The notes beneath the pieces were generated by a model. It ran no database searches. It was given only the letters and a program-made list of their open reading frames with translations, and was not told the DNA's origin. DNA of 64,000 nt from Meconema thalassinum (Eukaryota > Arthropoda > Insecta > Orthoptera > Tettigoniidae). Positions 56,136 through 64,000 of the stretch are shown in pieces (the stretch's first letter is position 1; every line of letters starts with the position of its first letter). The DNA lies in NCBI GenBank assembly GCA_946902985.2, contig OX336388.2:1508730545-1508794544 (forward strand), written 5' to 3'. Position numbers and translations under genes: made by a program.

Positions 56136-58909
56136 TTAGCCTACTTTCGATTTTTGCAAAAAATGAAAGTAGAATTATGAGATCAACACAGGGCGAAAAA
56201 AGTGTGTCTGTCTGTGTGTGTGTATGTGTGTGTGTGAGTCTGTGTGTGTGTGTGTATGTGTGTGTGTGAGTCTGTGTGTGTGTGTGTGTGTGTGTGTCTG
56301 TGTGTGTGTGTGTGAGTGTGTGTACTCTGAATGTCTGTCCCCCCCTATCAATTCGAACACGGTTAATGCGAATTGAACGAAATTTGGTACAAAGGTAGCA
56401 CGAGCAAAGGACACCTCAGTGTCATGTTTTATATCGCCGCCATCTTGACGGAAACGTAATGGCGGCCACACAAATGTTCAAAGCTTAAATAAAATTACGA
56501 CTAACCTAATCATCCGATCTCTACCAAAATTTGCAACAACATACCTTTATGGGGGGAGCATACTTTGACCAAACCAATAGGCCATCAGCGTAATAGTTTG
56601 CGGATGGCGGCCATCTTTGTGTGAAAATCGATTCCCCCTATTAATTCGAACACGGTGCAACCGAATGGAACGAAATTTAGTACAGAGGTAGTACTAAAAA
56701 TAGGCACCTCAGTGTCATGCTTTATATCGCCGCCGTCTTGACGGAAACGTAATGGCGGCCACACAAATGTTCAAAGCTTAAATCAAATTACGACTAACCT
56801 AATCATCCGATCTCTACCAAATTTTGCAAAAACATACCTCTATGGGGGAGCATCCTTTGACCAAACTAATAGGTCATCAGCGTAATAGTTTGCGGATGGC
56901 GGCCATCTTTGTGTGAAAATCGATTCCCCCTATTAATTCGAACACGGTGCAACCGAATGGAACGAAATTTGGTACAGAGGTAGTACTAGCAAAGGGCACC
57001 TCAGTGTCATGTTTTATATCGCCGCCATCTTGACAGAAACGTAATGGCGGCCACACAAATGTTCAAAGCTTATATCAAATTACGATTAACCAAATCATCC
57101 GATCTCTACCAAATTTTGCAACAACATACCATTATAGAGGAAGCATCATTTGACCAAACGACTAGGTCATTAGCCTAATAGTTTGCGGATGGCAGCCATC
57201 TTTGTGTGAAAATCAATTACCCCTATTAATTCAAACACGGTGAAACCGAATGGAACGAAATTTGGTACAGAGGTAGCACTAGCAAAGGGCATCTCAGTGT
57301 CATGTTTTATATCGCCGCCATATTGACAGAAACGTAATGGCGGCCACACACATGTTCAAAGCTTAAATCAAATTACGACTAACATAACCATCCGATCTCT
57401 ACCAAACTTTGCAACAACATTTCATTATGGAGGGAGCATCCTTTGACCAATCTAATAGGTTATTAGCCTAATAGTTTGCAGATGGCGGCCATCTTTATGT
57501 CAAAATTGATTCCCCCTATTTATTCAAACACGGTGAAACCGAATGCACGAAATTTGGTACAGAGGTAGTACTAGCAAAGGGCACCTCAGTGTCATGTTTT
57601 ATATCGCCGCCATCTTGACAGAAACGTAATGGCGGCCACACAAATGTTCAAAGCTTAAGTTAAATTACGACTAACATAACCATCCAATCTCTACCAAACT
57701 TTGCAACAACATTCCTTTATGGAGGGAGCATCCTTTGACCAATCTAATGGGTTATTAGCCTAATAGTATGCGGGTGGCGGCCATCTTTATGTCAAAATTG
57801 ATTCCCCCTATTAATTCGAACACGGTAGAACCGAATGGAACGAAATTTGGTACAGAGGTAGCACTAGCAAAGGGCACCTCAGTGTCATGTTTTATATCGC
57901 CGCCATCTTGACTGAAACGTAATGCCGGCCACACGAATGTTCAAAGCTTAAATCAAATTACGATTAACCTAATCATCCGATCTCTGCCAAGTTTTGCAAC
58001 TACATACCTTTATGGAGGGATCATCCTTTGACCAATCTAATAGGTCATTCGCCTAATAGTTTGCGGATGGCGGCCATCTTTGTGTCAAAATCGATTCCCC
58101 CTATTAATTCAAACACGGTGAAACCGAATGGAACGAAATTTGGTACAGAGGTAGCAATTGTAAAGGGCATCTCAGTGTCATTATTTATATCGCCGCCATA
58201 TTGACAGAAACGTAATGGCGGCCACACAAATGTTTAAAGCTTAAATCAAATTACGACTAACATAACCATCCGATCTCTACCAAACTTTGCAACAACATAC
58301 CTTTATGGAGGGAGCATCCATTGACCAATCCAATGGGCCATTAGCCTAATAGTTTGCGGATGGCGGCCATCTTTATGTCAAAATTGATTCCCCCTATTAA
58401 TTCGAACACGGTGGAACCGAATGAACGAAATTTGGTACAGAGGTAGCACTAGCAAAGGGCACCTCAGTGTCATGTTTTATATCGCCGTCATCTTGACGTA
58501 ATCGTAATGGCGGCCACACGAATGTTCAAAGCTTAAATCAAATTACGATTAGCCTAATCATCCGATCTCTATCAAATTTAGCAACAACATACCTTTATGG
58601 AGGGAGCATCCTTTGACCAAACTAATAGGTCATCAGCCTAATATTTTGCGGATGGCGGCCATCTTTGTGTGAAAATCGATTACCCTTATCAATTCGAACA
58701 CGGTGAAACCGAATGGAACGAAATTTGGTACAGAGGTAGCACTAGCAAAGGGCACCTCATATTCATGTTTAATATCCCTATAGCACGTTGCATTTCAACA
58801 AGCTACTACAACCAACATTCAATCATACTCCTTGAAAAGGACAAATAGTTATAACAATACCCATGCATTTAGGAGAAAGTAGGCTATATGTTCTTTACTG
58901 AACATCTTG
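56136..58909 (+). mobile_element. Family B Helentron-like element, copy B3, nested in C2
   Basis: 5' TTAGCCTACTTTCG with GAAAGTAGAATTATGAGATC, TG tract 56205-56325, nine registers of the internal unit, 3' GAAAGTAGGCTATATGTTC, hairpin to GAACATCTTG (58909). Its flanks are CATTT and TTATATATTAGTATGA. C1 has the uninterrupted site as CTCATTTTTATATATTAG in inverse, so insertion took place within the T run with no duplication other than T. It is the largest B copy (2.77 kb). Confidence 0.93.
56351..58700 (+). repeat. Tandem array of 292-293 bp units inside B3
   Basis: The anchor ATTCGAACAC (or ATTCAAACAC) starts at 56351, 56644, 56936, 57229, 57522, 57814, 58107, 58400 and 58692, giving spacings of 293, 292, 293, 293, 292, 293, 293 and 292. 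Each unit holds a GCCGCCATCTTG-type box and an AATGGCGGCCAC box about 20 bp apart, then GGATGGCGGCCATCTTTGTG. The spacing is far more regular than in B1 or B4. Confidence 0.95.
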
Positions 58910-58925
58910 TTATATATTAGTATGA

Positions 58926-60431
58926 TTTCCAGACCTTGCTAGGAATGTCTATTACGAGCCATGGTTGTTTATGCTCATGCTATTGACCTTGATCAAGTAT
59001 TGATTTTTGTAAAGTTGCTCTAGTACAGGAGTACTAATAAGTAATGCTAAATATTAGATGTACTCGCAGGTATTTGTGAGCGAGCCCAATATGTTTTTGT
59101 CATGATTCATATTTAATTTGAGTAACCATTTGATAGGTTGGACCGTTCAGGCCATTGTGTATTCTCACTTGTAAGTGAATGAATATTTACCGTGCTTTTG
59201 ATACACGACATCGGGTTGGTTACCATGTTTATTATTAGTCAAAGCCGGCAAATCTATGTTACAAAACAAGTTTGACCGAGGAGGAAAGGTAAAGGTCTCT
59301 TACGAGTACCGATTGTGTTATTGTTAACGTGCGAGCCACGTATTCTTGTTGAGGTGTACCACGTGTTGGTAGCACACTCCTGCGAAGCCTTGCATTTGGT
59401 CAACTATCTTAATAATAAATGGACTCATAAATCTACGGCATTCAACTTCGGACTAAATCATGAACCATCAATGTAGTTCCTATACCTACGATGCTAATAT
59501 TACAGTTAATATTTAATCATTGTTAAATCTTGATCTTGTTTCTTTAGTCGAGCGGACCAATGCATTGAGCTTTCGTTTGTTCATACTAGTAAGTCTAGTA
59601 GCTAACACTGATAGACTTTTGACAGAGATCGCACGCGAACCCAAAGTTCAGAACTCGTGGGCCGTGACCCGATCAGGGGAATGCTGTTCTTGCACAGTTG
59701 GATTCTCATGTTTAAATACACTGATAGATGACGGTGGACAACAAACAGTTGTTCATCTGACTGTAGGCAGGAATAATAAGATGATTATTTGTGTGTACAA
59801 CTCCTTTAATCATTGACATGTTATCCCACTGTTACCCTATTGTTACTTGTAATGTAATATCTTTTTTGTTGTTTATAATTGTACCATTGTACTGTAATGA
59901 TGACTGACAATCATTAGTTTTTGTTTAGTTTGTTTATCACGGACGTCTAACGCCGTTGATCAGCTTAAGGGGGCACATACAGCTCAAGGAGCCACAACAA
60001 TAACGATATTAATAGTATAACTGTGCCTGCCACAAACCTTGTACGACAATGATATACATATCCAAGGAAACACACACACACCTTGCCATTAGAAGCAAAG
60101 TAAAAAATTTTCAACATTCAAATAATAATTATTTTTATCAATTTTTTCAATATTGGTTCTTGTTTTTTGCTGACCTTCACCGTTTCCCTAATATCTCCCG
60201 TGTTTATAGGGATTTTTGGAGTTTTCTTTTTCAATGTGGGTGTTAAACCTTCTGCTACAAAATGAATCTCACCTAAAACCGTTGTGACTTTAATTAGCCT
60301 TTCTATGAAACTTTAACATTTTGTTTGAGTTTGCTCAGAATAAAAATGGAAATAATAACGCTTAATTAATTAATTAATTAATAATGTGAAAATATGCGAG
60401 ATATATAATTAATGAATGAAAAATATGTATG
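58926..60431. other. Unassigned spacer
   Basis: An open frame at 59520-59816 starts at a TTG and has no recognised domain. (TTAA)n at 60363-60382. No repeat ends recognised. Confidence 0.3.
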
Positions 60432-61590
60432 TATTCATTCATTCATTCATTCATTCATTCATTTATTTGCAATTGGGGGTGTGTCGCCCGGTGGCAAATT
60501 GGATATACATAACAAATAATTATACATAACAATTCAAAAACAATTAAACTGGAGTATTTACACAAATAGTCAGCCTTTTCTTAAACACACCTATAATGTT
60601 TGGGAAAAGGCTCTAAGACTGCAGCAGGTAGAGAGTTCCAGTTATCAATTGCACGGTTTACGAAATAATATTTACCATAACTTGTACGCTGTGGTCGGCC
60701 CTTAACTTTGAAAGGATCATCACTCCTACTCATGTAAGAGGGCTTTCCCATACGTTTCCTAAGCTCCCTCCATGCTGGTTGATTTGTATACGTTTTGTAC
60801 ATAGCGCAGTGTCTAGATTTCATCCTCCAAGCTTCAAGTGATTCCCACCCAAGTTTCTTTAACATGCGGCTCACACTTCTCCTGGGATTTAAGTCTTTGT
60901 ACCATTTCTAACTCATTGATGAGCCCTACTTGATATGGATCCCAAACCGCCGAGGCGTATTCCAGAATAGGTCTTACAAGTGACAAATATCTTAATTCTT
61001 TAGCAGAGATACTACTTCCTTTTAATACCCTCATTATAAAGTGCAGGGATTTGTAAGCTTTAGAAACTACACATCCTACATGACTACTCAATTTCATATC
61101 ATTCCTTACGCGAACGCCCAAATATTTGCAAGAATCTTCTTCTACAAGTATTTCCGTGCCAATGTTATATTGAAAATCTTGCCTTCACCCTTTCCCTATT
61201 TTTATGAGACTACATTTTCTTGTGTTTATTTTCATTTTATTTTCAATCGCCCACTTATAGACCGGGTTCAGTTCATCTTGAAGTACTGCGTTGTCTAGTG
61301 AGTCATGTATCTTTCGATATATTACACAATCATCCGCAAACAATCGACAGTCACTGCGAATCCCATTTGGTAAGTCATTTATAAATGCCAAAAATAACAA
61401 AGTTCCAATTACGCTACCCTGAGGGATACCCGACGTTACGGTAATTTCATCCGAGAATAGGCCTGGATTTGAGATTAAAGATAGCGAAACAAATTTGTAA
61501 TAATTTTTTGAGTTGCAGAAATAATATTGTTCGGGACATTTGTCTCTAAATCTGACAAAAGAATTGTAAAATACCAAGTAAAACTCATAT
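60432..61590 (-). mobile_element. 5'-truncated CR1/jockey-type LINE with (AATG)n tail
   Basis: The minus-strand 3' end is a run of AATG repeats (60435-60465), preceded by coding remnants of the RT and post-RT regions. Target duplication was not resolved because the left flank is itself AATG-rich. Confidence 0.8.
60581..61577 (-). pseudogene. CR1/jockey-type reverse transcriptase, C-terminal half, frameshifted
   Basis: Three frames in order. 61185-61577 has TVTSGIPQGSVIGTLLFLAF and CRLFADDCVIY (catalytic FADD intact) and MKINTRKCSLIKIGKG. 60834-61121 has MGVRVRNDMKLSSHVGCVVS, LRYLSLVRPILEYASAVWDP. 60581-60874 has RPQRTSYGKYYFVNRAIDNW and NSLPAAVLEPF. This is the thumb and C-terminal order of these LINEs. 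At least two frameshifts and the lack of an N-terminus make it non-functional. Confidence 0.9.
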
Positions 61591-61599
61591 AGGATGATT

Positions 61600-62215
61600 T
61601 TATATTTATTCGAGTCAAAAGCATTACAACATACACAGAGGGATGATACACAATATTAAAAAGAAATAATACATACAACAATGTCTCGAATTAGATTGTC
61701 TTTGCCCAGAAACGGGCCACTGTCACACCCTTTTCATGACCTTCCATTAACTCCTGCGTTGTGCAGGAGCTCGGGCACAGTTCACAGGAACACAGGTGTA
61801 TCATGGTCTGTCTCTCCCCATACTCACAGAGTTCTGATTCATGTAGGTATCCCCATTTGTGGAGATTAACTTTGCATCTCCCAACACCAGTCCGAAGTTT
61901 GTTGAGTGACCGCCAAGTTTCCCAGTTGTTGTTGTGGCCTGCTGGAAGCCTTTCCATGGCCTTCATCCAATCTGGTGGTATGGTGGATTGCCATAGCTGT
62001 ATCCTGGCTACTTCGGGTTTTGTAGTAGGCATCGATGTAGTTTGCAGGAAGCTTTTCCTTGATTTTAGCCGTCTTCTTGGAGGCTGGTGACCAAAAAGAG
62101 GGTGAGCATGGTCCTCTGCGGACTTTTTTCGTTCCGTTTGTGCTATGACCTCACGGCGTACCTCAGGATGATGAAAAGCATGATTAGATTTTACAAATTC
62201 TTAATTTTTGCTCAC
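61600..62215 (-). pseudogene. Second LINE C-terminal fragment (jockey-like)
   Basis: On the minus strand, HPEVRREVIAQTERKKSAED and HPLFGHQPPRRRLKSRKSFL run into the frame at 61691-62032 with WETWRSLNKLRTGVGRCKVN, LHKWGYLHESELCEYGERQT and MIHLCSCELCPSSCTTQELM. The RTGxGRCxxxLxKWG...CxCGxxQTMxHL...C pattern is the zinc-knuckle end of jockey-type ORF2 proteins. It is a separate insertion from 60432-61590, as both encode C-termini in the same orientation. Confidence 0.85.
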
Positions 62216-62754
62216 TAACTGAACTCGTATACACTGAAGTTACTACTAACAACAAAGATTTTGGTTTCGAGCCTAACTACTCCAAGGGGCAGATGACGCC
62301 GCTGTTCCGCCCATTGCAGCAACAATTACTACATAACTAACTTCCCCAAATGTCATTTAGGGAAGTTTAAATATGCAGATGACCTCGTAGTTCCGCCCCT
62401 TAAAACAACAATAACCAAATAACTGACATCCTTGTTTGTATGGGATTGGGGATGATATGAAATGAGATCCAATATGGCGGATTGTCTTTATATCCAGATG
62501 TACGTCTATATTATTGAATCCTTTGTTGTATGTTTAAATTTTACCTCTTGGATCATTTCTCTCAACAGCACTAAGAAAATTATAGTTGTATCCCTTTCAT
62601 GTAATTTCATTGACTTGCAACTTCATACTGGTTTCCTTTTTAAAATATTCACTAGATATGTCATAATGTGACCAAAACCGGTTCTTAGAACAAAAATAGC
62701 CTAATATATATCGAGATTGCAGCCAATGGCCATAGCTGGGTATTATTTATTGAA
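62216..62754. other. Spacer with two SINE-type tails
   Basis: GGGGCAGATGACGCCGCTGT (62284) and GCAGATGACCTCGTAGTTCC (62375) both run into CCGCCC...CAACAATAA tails. The rest is unassigned. Confidence 0.4.
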
Positions 62755-63076
62755 CTCCCATGGGCTCCCAACAAGTACAATTTCAAGTAGTTCCTACTTT
62801 GGCTTCCAATTGTTACTATCACTAGCACCTAGCGGCAAACGTTGGAACTTGTTAGAGCATTTCTAACTAGCCAAATATAACCTACACAATTTTACTAAAA
62901 AACTACCAATTGCAGTGGTAGGTTCATAAATCTATGACATGGGCGCACTTCTCAGAAGAAAGCAATACTGAAGGATTTTAACGCTCTTAAATATCCGACG
63001 ACTTCGGTCGGGTTTGAACCCGCGATCTTGGGCATAGGAGTTCAGCATGCTTCCGACTATGCCACAGAAGCCGCAG
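62755..63076 (-). mobile_element. SINE of the S1 type, minus strand
   Basis: On the minus strand it starts CTGCGGCTTCTGTGGCATAG, has GGCATAGTCGGAAGCATGC (A box) and GCGGGTTCAAACCCGACC (B box), then GTTCCAACGTTTGCCGC and AAAGTAGGAACTACTT. It matches the first half of S1 and lacks the second (AACC-tailed) module. An (AAT)n run abuts its 5' end. Confidence 0.8.
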
Positions 63077-64000
63077 AATAATAATAATAATATTAATTGA
63101 CTTTAGGTCTTACCAATATCTCTAAAATATTCCTTATAACATAATTTGGGGACTGGAAGTACTATTTTTAAACAAATGTACACCGAATATAAAAACGTCC
63201 AAGTGTGTATTGTTTCAAAAGGGAAAGCACGTAATACCCGCCAAGTGTTCATGATAGACGTGTCTTCATGTCTGTTCGTAACGTTGCCAAGTTCCGATAG
63301 GAATTTTGAACGCATTGTACAGAGAATAATGGTGGCCTGTCTGGGAGGGATCTAGCATGTGAAAGCTGTTTTTATGTTAGAGCAAGCATGATGAATGGCA
63401 CGCTCCCTAGGGATCATGAGAAAATCCTTTGTTCCACATTTTAACTTGACAGACGTATTAGCACCAACTTTCTCCAGGATCGTTTACATGCACTTTGTGG
63501 TGTAGGTTACTGGAATTAGAGGAGTACGCTACGTAATAAGGATCGAGTGTCGGGAGAGTGTCGGGGGCGACATTCACAAGCCGCAAGAGCCTGCCTGCCT
63601 AATGGACGATCAATAGTGATTGAGACACGGTCGTCTAAAATAAAAAAAGGAAAAATACGAGGAAAGACATTAGCAGAAAGCACATAGTCCTTCAAGATAC
63701 TGAAAAATACGCACTGCAGAGGCCATCCTACTTCCTGAGATTAATGATACGAAGATGATAATCCAGAGTGCGGCGTCAGCTTTGGCAACAGAAACAGCTC
63801 AGTGCGACAAACAGCCTTGTGCGTATAAAACTCAAAGGCAGGGACAAAATAGGATTCATCAAATTATCAATATTAAAAACGATATAATATTCTCATATCA
63901 TTGTCTGGTAAATTACATAGCAACTATGCAGATTACATTGTATCAAAGCATAATCATCACGTAACTTTAAATCACTGCCAATACATTTCTGGACTATCCT
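63077..64000. other. Unassigned spacer at the window end
   Basis: Short frames only, nothing recognised. Confidence 0.3.

Larger units (their letters stand above)
53251..58925 (-). mobile_element. Helitron, family C, copy C2, containing a SINE and B3
   Basis: On the plus strand it begins CTAGCAGAAGTACCCG (53251, flanking A) and ends TTATATATTAGTATGA (58925, flanking T). On the minus strand that is 5' TC...CTAG 3' with A^T flanks. It is the inverse of C1 with the same modules, including CRE-like TGACGTCA near 55937. Net of B3 and the SINE it is about 2.6 kb. There is no helicase ORF. Confidence 0.87.

Overview
The window looks like intergenic DNA from a large, repeat-rich arthropod genome, most likely an insect. 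I infer this from AT-rich unique spacers, tRNA-derived SINEs, RTE, CR1/jockey-type and R2-like non-LTR retrotransposons, a Tc1/mariner relic and abundant rolling-circle (Helitron/Helentron) elements. Several SINE segments resemble families I associate with orthopterans, but that is memory-based and unverified. I see no convincing intact host gene, rRNA gene, functional tRNA gene or CRISPR array. Every protein-like stretch I recognise is a broken transposable-element gene.

Three rolling-circle families, named A, B and C here, cover roughly a third of the window. Families A (six copies) and B (four copies) share a 5' end containing TTAGCCTAYTTTC, then a self-complementary partner, a TG-rich tract, an internal tandem array, and a 3' hairpin ending in CTTG. 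They insert between T residues without target duplication. This is the architecture of Helentron-associated elements (DINE-1/HINE type). Family C (three copies) has the TC...CTRR ends and A^T insertion site of classical Helitrons. Nested insertions allow exact empty-site reconstruction: C inside A (6536-10733), B inside A (14070-15620), B inside C (56136-58909), and a SINE inside C (53985-54309).

Layout. 1-4000: foldback/Penelope-like repeats with hammerhead-like motifs and a truncated RTE LINE. 5130-12056: A1, a small MITE, and A2 (minus strand) interrupted by Helitron C3. 12400-13690: a degenerate transposon protein gene of the DUF7869 type. 13792-15879: MITE, then A3 with B1 nested. 16666-17350: a hairpin-linked repeat (E). 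18720-25539: a SINE, A4, another SINE, and A5 split by an RTE LINE. 25787-28950: a nearly full-length R2-like retrotransposon with 12-bp target duplications. 29600-33500: SINE and LINE fragments. 33921-35055: a 37-bp satellite with a 364-bp higher-order period. 35677-36672: E again, in rotated order. 36792-38515: a SINE, a mariner relic and a hairpin minisatellite. 38796-41364: Helitron C1. 42001-44137: B2. 44215-47024: an AT-rich minisatellite and A6. 48262-50786: a dimeric-head SINE and B4. 50787-53250: the longest repeat-poor stretch. 53251-58925: C2 with B3 nested. 60432-63076: two LINE fragments and a SINE.

The observations most worth a second look are the hammerhead-like motif with compensatory changes between copies, the dense YY1/Pho-like CAAGATGGCGGC boxes carried by the Helentron-like arrays, the rotated near-identical E repeats joined by a palindrome, and the R2-like element whose RT has lost the QGDPLSP segment.
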